In this document: piece after piece, positions 61,401 through 62,599 of the stretch
How positions within the stretch are numbered: position 1 is the first letter of the stretch
Layout: every line of letters starts with the position of its first letter
Notes under the pieces: model-generated
What the model was told of the DNA's origin: nothing
Database searches by the model: none
Seen by the model: the letters and a program-made list of their open reading frames with translations, nothing else
Made by a program: the position numbers and the translations under genes
NCBI GenBank assembly: GCA_012934845.2
Contig: WNNJ02001520.1
Coordinates: 1 to 64,000 of the forward strand
Length of the DNA: 64,000 nucleotides
Source of the DNA: Pomphorhynchus laevis
Lineage: Eukaryota > Acanthocephala > Palaeacanthocephala > Echinorhynchida > Pomphorhynchidae
Reading direction: 5' to 3'

Positions 61401-62545
61401 TTATATTTAAATATTAGTATGTTGCAAACTTTCGCAACACATAATTCATAAGCAGGGGATCCACTTAAAGGATTATCAAACGACAACTGGGATAAGTGTT
61501 AAAAATGAAACGAGATAAATTTCAAAAGATGAAAAAAGATGAAAGACTCAGTGAAATTCATTTTGTGAATTTCAAAAAAATGTAAACGTTCCATATCGCA
61601 TTACTGATATTACAGAAAGATATTGAATGTGAATATGAATCATTCGTTGAACAAATTCAGAGTAATATGGAATATTCTAGGAAAGCATTAAGGAATCAAC
61701 AGACTATCAGATGAACGCTAGTGTCTTCGAATAGCAAATTAAGCTAACCATGTGGGGACAAAAGATGGAAATTTTGCGATAAAATGAATACACCAAAACA
61801 ATCACAAGTTATCAATATCACTAAATTTAAGATCAACGGACAATTCAATTGTAAAAGTAAAAGATTCATAAGCATAAACCGGCATAAGGATTTGATTACT
61901 GATTGACTGTGATAGTTTTCAATACCCATGTATGTCAATAGGCTTAGTAATATTTTTCTAATGTACTGCCGTATTACTTTTATGCTCGCATGTAGACTTG
62001 AAAGTCGTCTTGTAACAATCACCCTTGTGATGAACCCCTCAAAATTGTTGAGGAGGATTCTTAAACACTAAAATATATATTGCTAAGGCAGACGAACGCT
62101 TAAAATCGAGAGTTGACAGTATTACATTTATCTTCTTTTATCTTGATATACTGAAAATACGTATTTTTAACTTAAATATACAAACGGGTCCATATGGTAC
62201 ATCGGTTGACTTTGTAATTTCGACAGTATATATTATCTAGCTGGTGTCAATAAAAATTATTTAAATTATATATGTAAATATGTATATGAATGAGGTATGT
62301 TGTTAAATTTGTTAGAAAAGGCGACATTCAACCGCATAATATAAGCACTTATAAATAAGAATGATAATAAGAAAACTTACAACACATATTCCGTAATGCG
62401 CATGAGCAACTGTAATATAGATTGTATAGGCAGTAAGCAGACGCAACTCATTGACATTTGAAATATTTGTAAAACAGGAAATTGATAGAGAGATCAAATA
62501 AGGAATGAGACTCAAATTAAATGGTTTGCATTTTGTTTTAGACAT
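10372..62545 (-). CDS. secreted semaphorin, 17 exons
   Basis: Exons in transcript order: 62545-62381, 57904-57867, 48191-48140, 43490-43419, 41595-41491, 41437-41350, 36668-36519, 33034-32910, 32256-32145, 27190-27136, 27086-27011, 26074-25837, 25784-25660, 18805-18612, 17833-17763, 12388-12261, 10413-10372. Each junction has AG/GT and compatible phase; lengths sum to 1,836 nt (612 codons with stop). The product starts with a signal peptide, then a sema domain (TECLKFKGRT, DCSNHVRLLIPV, LVCGTNAFKP, NEWTTFKKARLYC, DQGLLYKLF, FLYVGGVNTIF) and a PSI module (CLTCESDPFCQW). No transmembrane segment follows, so I infer a secreted guidance ligand acting through plexins. Introns range from 49 bp to about 9.7 kb. 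The sema and PSI exons are secure. Exons 1, 2 and the last three are less certain. Confidence 0.87.
10700..10877. repeat. near-perfect 80-bp-arm palindrome
   Basis: CAACATATACAATTATGAAA... on the left is matched on the right by ...TTTCATAATTGTATATGTTG. The spacer is only about 10 bp of TA. Arms also contain CTCCCGGAGCACAG and its complement. A transcript would form one long hairpin. Confidence 0.92.
10878..11045. repeat. cluster of short palindromes
   Basis: Tandem TATCTGACTGTATTAAGTCAGATA units followed by GAGTTTGAACTTTGAGTTCAAAC type units. Each unit is itself an inverted repeat. No gene. Confidence 0.75.
11165..11640 (+). mobile_element. tRNA-headed SINE-like repeat, copy 1
   Basis: Contains a tRNA-like region (CGTAACCTAGCAGTTAAGAG as A-box-like, AGCTCGAATCTCAGG as B-box-like) after a conserved leader, and a 3' body with CTGATGAGCCCG and CGGGCGAA. 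It is the same family as 21,240-21,730 (minus). Confidence 0.55.
12261..12388 (-). CDS. semaphorin exon 16 (probable)
   Basis: cttttag|CTACAA ... ATACAG|gtactg. Encodes 42 residues rich in aromatic and polar residues (YKQWCRELDSYQQAYQEW), probably helical. It fits the gene by phase and order; no family assigned. Confidence 0.62.
12770..13215 (+). repeat. segmental copy with two paralogous exon-like units (copy 1)
   Basis: Nearly identical to 55,240-55,680. It holds two diverged versions of one unit: W-x-TVYISPSTFSSDD and the related WLGDRLSDPSLSSSDNSY, each around GTCTAT and a run of Ser codons. Stops in between show decay. Unknown product; could be a host exon pair captured by a repeat, or a transposon fragment. 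Confidence 0.6.
13400..13900 (-). pseudogene. PLE reverse-transcriptase remnant
   Basis: GLAISNPSAQILAEIYLMYL (motif B region) then, after a frameshift, RYVDDDFIVCGS (YVDD). Typical of PLE RTs; inactive. Confidence 0.7.
14060..14500 (+). pseudogene. PLE reverse-transcriptase remnant
   Basis: KSDKGSKLVVMDNDEYI (DKG-x-x-VVMD-x-x-DY) and, downstream with frameshifts, FLYLLPKIHKYTH. These are the two first conserved RT motifs of PLEs. It faces the 13.4-13.9 kb remnant, so two insertions or an inversion are implied. Confidence 0.7.
14807..15486. repeat. 172-bp tandem repeat, about 4 copies
   Basis: Units begin AGTAAGCTATCAT at about 14,807, 14,979, 15,151 and 15,323. Copies are almost identical; the last lacks GCGAACT. 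Each has a GTAGAT...ATCTAC hairpin and a CCTGAAGATC segment. No open frame. Recent amplification. Confidence 0.93.
15490..16260. other. AT-rich intron DNA, nothing recognised
   Basis: No frame, exon signal or repeat family recognised. Confidence 0.4.
16260..17250 (-). pseudogene. PLE remnant (RT palm to linker)
   Basis: Minus strand: MGTLFAPTSANIYMDDYE (motif B region) near 17,010, RHLDDIIII (YLDD-like) near 16,910, a thumb-like stretch, and a Cys-rich CKLPRCKACKCL near 16,290, the linker that precedes a C-terminal GIY-YIG. Stops throughout. Confidence 0.7.
17763..17833 (-). CDS. semaphorin exon 15 (probable)
   Basis: ttttcag|CCAAGT ... ACGCTT|gtaagt. Encodes a polar segment around KGDKCNENDRRS. 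Phases match exons 14 and 16. No domain recognised. Confidence 0.65.
18005..18465 (+). mobile_element. Naiad-like PLE tail
   Basis: Begins in the last codons of the RT region (AAAATAGTAAAATATATAAA, as at 2,870) and runs through the structured block to the terminus ACGTAGATTCAGTTAGCTGA. Confidence 0.8.
18145..18246 (+). ncRNA. permuted hammerhead-like motif in PLE tail (best-paired copy)
   Basis: Stem II GGCCCC (18173-18178)/GGGGCC (18203-18208) is perfect. Stem IV GCTGCTATGTT (18179-18189)/AACATAGCAGC (18219-18229) is perfect. Stem I GAGGA (18195-18199)/TCCTC (18230-18234). GAAACC is at 18209-18214 and GTC at 18192-18194. The CTGATGA strand reads ATGATGA (18235-18241), so the first core base is lost. 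Outer stem AGAGG/CCTCT closes the block. Confidence 0.68.
18612..18805 (-). CDS. semaphorin exon 14 (sema end and PSI)
   Basis: aaaacag|GAGTCT ... AAAAAG|gttcgt. FLYVGGVNTIFQLSISNC closes the propeller. CLTCESDPFCQW is the PSI core (C-x-x-C-x-x-x-DP-x-C-x-W). Confidence 0.95.
19076..19605. repeat. 265-bp perfect tandem duplication
   Basis: CCTGAAAGTGTTCTATTG starts at 19,076 and again at 19,341; the two units look identical over their whole length, including GAGAGGTTAAGCCCGGATTG. Very recent. No gene seen inside. Confidence 0.95.
20459..20528 (-). ncRNA. permuted hammerhead ribozyme candidate, family A copy 1
   Basis: Read on the minus strand: GCAGTC-GAAACG, CCTAACCAC, TCCGA-CTGACGA-T-GACTGC, GTGGTTAGG, CGTC-TCGGA. 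Stems: II 6 bp, III ACG/CGT, I 5 bp, IV 9 bp. Same pairing as the 50.3 kb copies. It is in sense orientation within the intron between semaphorin exons 13 and 14. Confidence 0.75.
20850..20919 (-). ncRNA. permuted hammerhead ribozyme candidate, family A copy 2
   Basis: As copy 1, with one substitution in the 3' strand of stem IV that removes its last base pair. All core bases (CTGACGA, GAAAC, GTC) are intact. Confidence 0.75.
21240..21730 (-). mobile_element. tRNA-headed SINE-like repeat, copy 2
   Basis: Minus strand: leader AGATCATGATGGAAGG, A-box-like TAGCCTAGCAGTCAAGAG, B-box-like CAGGTCGAATCCTGG about 30 bp later, then a body with CTGACGAACGCGGGG and GGCGGGCGAAATG. Better preserved tRNA head than the 11.2 kb copy. 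A partial third copy of the 3' end is at 21,740-21,910 in the opposite orientation. Confidence 0.62.
21972..21998 (+). ncRNA. canonical-order hammerhead half (PLE type)
   Basis: CTGACGA-A-GAC-loop-GTT-GAAACG: the core strands flank a short stem II in the normal order, as in PLE-borne hammerheads. A convincing stem III return strand and cleavage strand were not found nearby, so it is a relic at best. Confidence 0.4.
22500..22790 (-). pseudogene. PLE C-terminal GIY-YIG remnant
   Basis: Minus strand gives NAIYVITCEDCK, then VGETGRSYRKRATN after a stop, then DNPTQIIC. This is a GIY-YIG nuclease end of a canonical PLE, interrupted. Confidence 0.65.
22817..23800 (+). pseudogene. canonical PLE remnant (RT then GIY-YIG)
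   Basis: 22817-23143 encodes NGKFWKQADGIAMSTSVAPH followed by FANIFLVDLE (RT motif B). After a stop, GRFIDDILII (motif C). Further on, NAIYVMTCEDCKKQYVGATRRPY is GIY-YIG (23,595-23,665). The nuclease is C-terminal here, so this is a different PLE clade from the one at 5.9-9.0 kb. Confidence 0.78.
23815..23905. repeat. palindrome
   Basis: ATATAATACGTAAAATTATGTGATCAACCG... and its complement ...CGGTTAATCACATTATATATAAT flank an A/T-rich centre. Likely foldback DNA; no gene. Confidence 0.6.
24232..24306 (+). ncRNA. permuted hammerhead ribozyme candidate, family C
   Basis: Stem II 3' strand GGGTC (24232-24236), GAA, stem III ACG (24240-24242), 11-nt spacer, stem IV TCTGGGT (24254-24260), stem I CAGCAG (24261-24266), CTGATGA (24267-24273), stem II GACCC (24274-24278), stem IV ACCCAGA (24279-24285), 11-nt spacer, stem III CGT (24297-24299), cleavage C 24300, stem I CTGCTG (24301-24306). 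All 21 pairs are Watson-Crick and all core bases match the hammerhead consensus. Stem IV abuts stems I and II with no linker. Confidence 0.82.
24716..24790 (-). ncRNA. decayed family C copy (right arm)
   Basis: Same layout on the minus strand, but the core reads CTGATTA, the cleavage triplet region is CGACC, and stem IV no longer pairs. Confidence 0.6.
25660..25784 (-). CDS. semaphorin exon 13
   Basis: aatttag|ATCAAG ... TAACG|gtaaca. DQGLLYKLF then NPFAIQC. An alternative donor after ATTCA (25,688) would break the phase with exon 14, so the longer form is preferred. Confidence 0.88.
25837..26074 (-). CDS. semaphorin exon 12
   Basis: ttatag|TGCTCT ... CTACAG|gtagat. Covers the late sema blades and ends in LPLIYLAT, completed as ATDQG across the next junction (the LYLGTD-x-G motif). 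Confidence 0.93.
27011..27086 (-). CDS. semaphorin exon 11
   Basis: tttttag|TGGAGT ... AAAAAG|gtgaat. VETISVICSYTLDAI corresponds to G-x-SAVC-x-Y-x-x-x-x-I. The intron before it is 49 bp. Confidence 0.92.
27136..27190 (-). CDS. semaphorin exon 10 (55 nt)
   Basis: atttag|ATTCCG ... AAGTT|gtaagt. Encodes SVLQINPDRFDAIFSVK, fitting the Y-x-x-F strand before GVSAVC. Confidence 0.88.
27405..27820 (+). pseudogene. transposon C-terminal nuclease-like domain, copy 1
   Basis: Frame with WKRGLYLAWDFTCPITYA, FTPIAIEILGAV, LDFLRELESRLA and ISAAIQRGNAACI, one in-frame stop (TAA after KYVD). This is the widespread transposon C-terminal domain ending in IQRGNA-x-C; the WD-x-TCP core suggests a PD-(D/E)XK-like fold. 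The local G+C is clearly higher than the surroundings. The minus-strand frame here is a shadow. Confidence 0.65.
28000..29140. other. intron DNA, no gene seen
   Basis: AT-rich, with small inverted repeats around 28,270-28,320. An 8-nt exon-like CTACAAAG between AG and GT at about 28,415-28,422 does not fit the gene phase. Confidence 0.35.
29141..29332 (-). CDS. small Cys-rich ORF, function unknown
   Basis: A 63-residue frame with seven Cys (CNDLNAICKAIKCVKR, WCTDCSSYTKCY) and an AATAAA signal just downstream on the minus strand. It lies inside the intron between semaphorin exons 9 and 10, same strand. No family recognised; may be a chance frame. Confidence 0.25.
   Translation of the reverse strand: MHFCLCNDLNAICKAIKCVKRRPWCTDCSSYTKCYNHPYDYGLNRLNRYPLYNVLELTIIYSV
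29705..30140 (-). mobile_element. Naiad-like PLE tail
   Basis: Conserved terminus GCAAACTGAGTCTACGTGTTT on the plus strand, AT-rich spacer, and structured block (29,944-30,055) in which stem IV (GCTGCTATGTT/AACATAGCAG) is intact but the core strands are mutated. Confidence 0.7.
30395..30960 (-). mobile_element. Naiad-like PLE tail split by insertion
   Basis: Terminus ATCAGCTAACTGAGTTTACG at 30,397 then a break; the tail resumes at about 30,770 (AATAATGCTAAATCAAAATT) and ends inside the structured block (GGTCATCAGGAAGAACTA). The interruption holds the nuclease-like fragment at 30,546-30,734. Confidence 0.65.
30546..30734 (-). pseudogene. transposon C-terminal nuclease-like domain, copy 2 (fragment)
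   Basis: Encodes YATCIALIRRRISFSLARST then CLRSPRS. Same Y-x-x-x-x-x-x-x-RR-I-x-FALARA-x-x-x-CLR end as the copies at 52.5 and 54.8 kb. Confidence 0.6.
31000..32140. other. intron DNA, nothing recognised
   Basis: AT-rich sequence without exon-like segments, long frames or recognised repeats. Confidence 0.35.
32145..32256 (-). CDS. semaphorin exon 9
   Basis: gtttag|AGAGAT ... ATCTTG|gtaagg. RDVGG and NEWTTFKKARLYC are near-diagnostic for semaphorins (D-x-GG...W-TTF-KARL-C). Confidence 0.97.
32910..33034 (-). CDS. semaphorin exon 8
   Basis: atatag|CACCTG ... TGCAAG|gtacaa. FVDSFDIGDAILFFANE matches FV-x-S-x-x-I-x-D-x-x-YFFFRE, and it ends in VCK as in the R-x-A-x-VCK motif. Confidence 0.93.
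33040..34280. other. intron DNA, nothing recognised
   Basis: No supported feature between semaphorin exon 8 and the LINE, apart from scattered AT-rich simple sequence. Confidence 0.35.
34285..34410. repeat. AAGTACTT-type simple repeat
   Basis: Imperfect tandem and inverted AAGTACTT/TTTAAGTAC units, at the 5' edge of the first LINE copy. Confidence 0.8.
34440..35930 (+). mobile_element. CR1/L2-type LINE, 5'-truncated, copy 1
   Basis: RT motifs read in shifting frames: SFDLSSAFDIVNH (A), SGVPQGSVL (B), MQYADDILIY (C, near 35,130). The C-terminal part has the SRNSLLL...LWN-x-(L/M)PI end typical of CR1/L2/Jockey-like LINEs. Several frameshifts and stops. The copy at 38.2 kb is closely related. 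Confidence 0.82.
36519..36668 (-). CDS. semaphorin exon 7
   Basis: atttcag|AGGAGC ... TATTTT|gtaagt. LPMLYVGSVIDAA and the R...R...W pattern correspond to the LY-x-GTV-x-D...LRT segment of sema domains. Confidence 0.9.
37030..37055 (+). ncRNA. decayed canonical PLE hammerhead half
   Basis: TTGAAAA-A-GGC-TTCG-GCC-GAAAACGT: stem II with UUCG loop and the GAAA strand, as in PLE hammerheads, but the CTGANGA strand is mutated and an A is inserted. A still weaker relative is at 10,598-10,622. Confidence 0.4.
37680..38010 (+). mobile_element. Naiad-like PLE tail
   Basis: AGAGGAAATACGTCATTAGC to ACATAGAATCAGTTATCTGA. Structured block 37,704-37,804 is decayed (stem II lost), although the I strand TTTCTC and TTGATGA remain. 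Confidence 0.7.
38220..39830 (+). mobile_element. CR1/L2-type LINE, 5'-truncated, copy 2
   Basis: Better preserved than copy 1: 38242-38598 (fingers), 38808-39263 (MQYADDILIY, then LSLNPDKSKIMWIL), 39456-39707 (SRNSLLLHVPNYSTSFGFR, LLWNQLPIHIRQS). The 3' end is a short AT-repeat tail (TTATTGCATTATTTATTATT), as expected for this LINE group. Stop and frameshift mutations remain. Confidence 0.85.
39935..40410 (+). mobile_element. Naiad-like PLE tail, diverged
   Basis: Starts in the end of the RT region (GCATATTTGAAACAAGGTTA) and ends ACGTAGATTTAGTTAAGTGA. In the block at about 40,130-40,235, GCAC (before the stem IV strand) faces GTGC before an A and GAAAC. Stem II has thus changed on both sides relative to GGCCCC/GGGGCC. 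Confidence 0.65.
41350..41437 (-). CDS. semaphorin exon 6
   Basis: tttaacag|CGAGAT ... GGTCAG|gttagt. KGYCSPNPKYQSVAVW matches G-x-x-CP-x-DP-x-x-x-S-x-AV. The preceding intron is only 53 bp. Confidence 0.9.
41491..41595 (-). CDS. semaphorin exon 5
   Basis: ttttcag|CCTTCG ... ATAAAC|gtattc. DCSNHVRLLIPV and LVCGTNAFKP are the hallmark C-x-NY-x-R-x-L and CGTNAF-x-P motifs of the sema domain. Confidence 0.95.
42090..42480 (-). mobile_element. Naiad-like PLE tail
   Basis: Plus-strand TCAGCTAACTAAGTCTACAT, spacer, then block 42,297-42,400 with GGGTCGATGAATATGGGCCG and TTGATGACCT on the minus strand. Partly decayed. Confidence 0.7.
42500..44900. other. intron DNA around semaphorin exon 4
   Basis: Apart from the exon at 43,419-43,490 I see only AT-rich sequence and a short foldback at 44,520-44,560. 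Confidence 0.35.
43419..43490 (-). CDS. semaphorin exon 4
   Basis: ttttag|AAACAC ... CGAACG|gtatgt. Encodes RPTLLRRTECLKFKGRT; C-x-x-KGK/R is a conserved sema motif directly before the DC-N segment of the next exon. Confidence 0.85.
45005..45078 (+). ncRNA. permuted hammerhead candidate, family D unit 1
   Basis: Stem II GAACC (45005-45009)/GGTCC (45047-45051), one mismatch; GAA 45010-45012; stem III ACAC (45013-45016)/GTGT (45068-45071); stem IV CGTGGG (45027-45032)/CCCACG (45053-45058); stem I TCACTG (45034-45039)/CAGTGA (45073-45078); core CTGATGA 45040-45046; cleavage base A 45072. Confidence 0.78.
45365..45438 (+). ncRNA. permuted hammerhead candidate, family D unit 2
   Basis: Same positions shifted by 360. 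Stem II is now perfect (GGACC/GGTCC). All stems and core bases intact; cleavage base A. Confidence 0.82.
45726..45799 (+). ncRNA. family D unit 3, predicted inactive
   Basis: Stem II GGACC/GGTTT is kept by G-U pairs, but the cleavage base is G instead of H, which blocks hammerhead cleavage. Confidence 0.75.
46086..46159 (+). ncRNA. permuted hammerhead candidate, family D unit 4
   Basis: Identical to unit 2 in every stem and core position. Confidence 0.82.
46691..47300 (+). pseudogene. PLE reverse-transcriptase remnant
   Basis: ADVQSLYTNIPKEE (motif A), GYPMAPVHANIYMNALE (motif B) and RYIDDIFFLWPG (motif C). Frames 46691-46909 and 46986-47213 are separated by stops. Typical canonical PLE RT. 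Confidence 0.85.
48140..48191 (-). CDS. semaphorin exon 3
   Basis: tttttcag|GGATTT ... CTCAG|gtgggt. Encodes DLIFRLSLLDISDRHSQ, the N-x-I-x-x-LSL-x-D blade 1 pattern of sema domains. Confidence 0.8.
48474..48550 (-). ncRNA. family E permuted hammerhead relic, copy 1
   Basis: Minus strand: GAAACG, ATTGG, CATTAG-CTGATGA-GGTCC, CCAAT, CGTA-CTGCTC. Stems III and IV pair; stems I and II do not. Confidence 0.5.
49120..49195 (+). ncRNA. family E permuted hammerhead relic, copy 2
   Basis: GAAACG (49125-49130), AGTATCGA, TAGTAG (49150-49155)-CTGATAA, TCAATACT, CGTA (49186-49189)-CTGCTA (49190-49195). Stem I is complete with one G-U, stem III complete, stem IV 7 of 8; stem II and core position 8 are decayed. 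Confidence 0.55.
50021..50233 (-). CDS. type II membrane-protein-like N-terminus inside family A
   Basis: 70 residues: short cytosolic start (MLYEAQVQKR), one hydrophobic segment (FYWLVACVVFLVILYI), then a lumenal-type stretch ending KKGQAET. It begins about 40 bp from the ribozyme motif, on the opposite strand. Other family A units have a frameshift after the membrane segment. No family recognised; resembles the anchor of type II Golgi enzymes only in layout. Confidence 0.35.
   Translation of the reverse strand: MLYEAQVQKRFYWLVACVVFLVILYIKHKCVSVDYEDTESHRIPEGMRHIYAETWKFLLNLFEKKGQAET
50272..50341 (+). ncRNA. permuted hammerhead ribozyme candidate, family A copy 3
   Basis: Stem II GCAGTC (50272-50277)/GACTGC (50313-50318); GAA 50278-50280; stem III ACG (50281-50283)/CGT (50333-50335); stem IV CCTAACCAC (50287-50295)/GTGGTTAGG (50322-50330); stem I TCCGA (50300-50304)/TCGGA (50337-50341); core CTGACGA 50305-50311 with one extra T; cleavage base C 50336. 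Confidence 0.78.
50665..50734 (+). ncRNA. permuted hammerhead ribozyme candidate, family A copy 4
   Basis: Same as copy 3, shifted by 393. All stems and core bases intact. Confidence 0.78.
50923..50993 (-). ncRNA. permuted hammerhead ribozyme candidate, family B copy 1
   Basis: Reverse-oriented unit; same pairing as the copy at 51,487 with stem IV complete. It is in sense orientation within the intron between semaphorin exons 2 and 3. Confidence 0.75.
51191..51454 (+). CDS. ORF of satellite family B, unknown
   Basis: 87 residues, charged and aromatic (YARFEHLLKYTERIAIRN, KRNSYDYIERIDPLNLGF). It is repeated in the next unit (51569-51880) with a few substitutions and reads on through the ribozyme there. 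Conservation between units may only reflect their recent copying. No family recognised. Confidence 0.3.
   Translation: MLESDESLQTEEYARFEHLLKYTERIAIRNLEQYRFKRNSYDYIERIDPLNLGFLQSSIRKFDPLVVYDSLHCKLLDLRANATNNLS
51487..51557 (+). ncRNA. permuted hammerhead ribozyme candidate, family B copy 2
   Basis: Stem II GGCAGCC (51487-51493)/GGCTGCC (51528-51534); GAA 51494-51496; stem III ACGG (51497-51500)/CCGT (51548-51551); stem IV TGTGATAG (51503-51510)/CTATCACA (51537-51544); stem I TCTTA (51515-51519)/TAGGA (51553-51557), one G-U; core CTGACGA 51520-51526 plus T; cleavage base C 51552. Confidence 0.78.
51844..51914 (+). ncRNA. permuted hammerhead ribozyme candidate, family B copy 3
   Basis: Shifted by 357. 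One mismatch in stem IV (CTTTCACA); other stems and core intact. Confidence 0.72.
52072..52566 (+). CDS. transposon C-terminal nuclease-like domain, copy 3
   Basis: 164 residues: ARLDVLCSGLFGVPSERSYL, DISVFNTHARSYA, AFIPVILSIQGGLGDEAEQL, YSDVISRFRRSIGIALVRAS, ending CLR. This is the transposon C-terminal domain with (A)R-x-D...FWG...D(V/I)-x-VFN-x-HA and F-x-P-x-x-(F/L)S-x-x-GG-x-G; the two Asp are candidate metal ligands of a restriction-like fold. It directly follows satellite B. Longest intact copy of this domain here. Confidence 0.65.
   Translation: MIRDIFAKLTSEVCSSTTTEPLLSPVDPTIQFDSSSTTLDRNARLDVLCSGLFGVPSERSYLDISVFNTHARSYATMTPRSAFSYNENRKKAKYSERISKIERAAFIPVILSIQGGLGDEAEQLVKRLAKDVAVRRECRYSDVISRFRRSIGIALVRASSWCLR
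52783..53710 (-). pseudogene. canonical PLE remnant (thumb and GIY-YIG)
   Basis: 53646-53224 has FNESLRIRRIYSTHCVFKNE (EALRIRRIC region) and the following thumb; 53019-52783 has NVIYMGHCDHCHV then LGETKPTISRILNNHKADIK, a GIY-YIG nuclease with C-terminal placement. Confidence 0.78.
53810..54010 (-). repeat. decayed satellite D unit
   Basis: Reverse-complement relative of the 360-bp unit. The ribozyme block (53,820-53,894) has CAAACAC for GAAACAC and a weakened stem IV, so it is dead. Confidence 0.75.
54724..54948 (-). pseudogene. transposon C-terminal nuclease-like domain, copy 4 (fragment)
   Basis: YSDNLSHLKRRIGFAIARAA then CMRSPRSSKN. Same terminal motif as copies 2 and 3; GC-rich compared with its flanks. 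Confidence 0.6.
55145..55690 (+). repeat. segmental copy with two paralogous exon-like units (copy 2)
   Basis: Longer than the 12.8 kb copy at its 5' side. Frame 55149-55382 has FVTCSITGSELCNKCRWMTV and YISPSTFSSDDKYNQLINRN. Frame 55486-55704 has the related WLGDRLSDPSLSSSDNSY. The 5' part also has GAAACA and TGTC flanking TTACTTGC/GCAATAA, a possible dead permuted hammerhead. Confidence 0.6.
55760..56470. other. intron DNA, nothing recognised
   Basis: AT-rich, no supported feature. Confidence 0.35.
56480..56890. mobile_element. foldback/MITE-like element
   Basis: About 60-bp terminal inverted repeats (AATTTCCAGGAACTATCAGG and its near-complement CTGATAGTTTCTGGAAATT) around an internal array of GATGCTAGTAGTTACTTCA-like units. 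No ORF. Confidence 0.72.
57867..57904 (-). CDS. semaphorin exon 2 (38 nt)
   Basis: ttatttag|ATTATA ... AAGCG|gtgagt. Encodes IIVGDTVSKLNK, phase 0 in and two bases out, exactly what exon 3 needs. IIVG fits the L-x-VG strand at the start of sema domains. Confidence 0.55.
58499..58522. promoter_or_regulatory. isolated CpG-rich spot
   Basis: GTCGCGCGCGGCGCATGCGT in an otherwise AT-rich region, followed on the plus strand by a short frame with a hydrophobic start. Could mark a transcription start; nothing else supports it. Confidence 0.25.
58965..59165 (-). mobile_element. truncated Naiad-like PLE tail
   Basis: Plus-strand TCAGCTAACTTTATCTACGT, AT-rich spacer, ending TATGAATTACATTGTATCAG before the structured block. 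Confidence 0.6.
59300..60740. other. intron DNA, nothing recognised
   Basis: AT-rich sequence without frames, exons or repeat families that I can support. Confidence 0.35.
60748..60990 (-). mobile_element. truncated Naiad-like PLE tail
   Basis: Plus-strand TCAGCCAACTGAGTCTATGT to GGAGGAACTGCTATGCTATC and AGGTTTCG. Only the 3' half of the ribozyme block is left; a GGTTTTAATAATCAC-type palindrome (61,000-61,070) follows. Confidence 0.65.
62381..62545 (-). CDS. semaphorin exon 1 (signal peptide)
   Basis: ATG at 62,545; the first ~25 residues have a basic start and hydrophobic core (PFNLSLIPYLISLSISCF). It ends in phase 0 at GTGTT|gtaagt. It is joined to the gene by phase and position only. An upstream GTG in frame is not the likely start. 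Confidence 0.55.
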
Positions 62546-62599
62546 TTGAGCCACAATTAAACGACACTAAATAAAACTATGTTTGAAAATAGATAGAAT

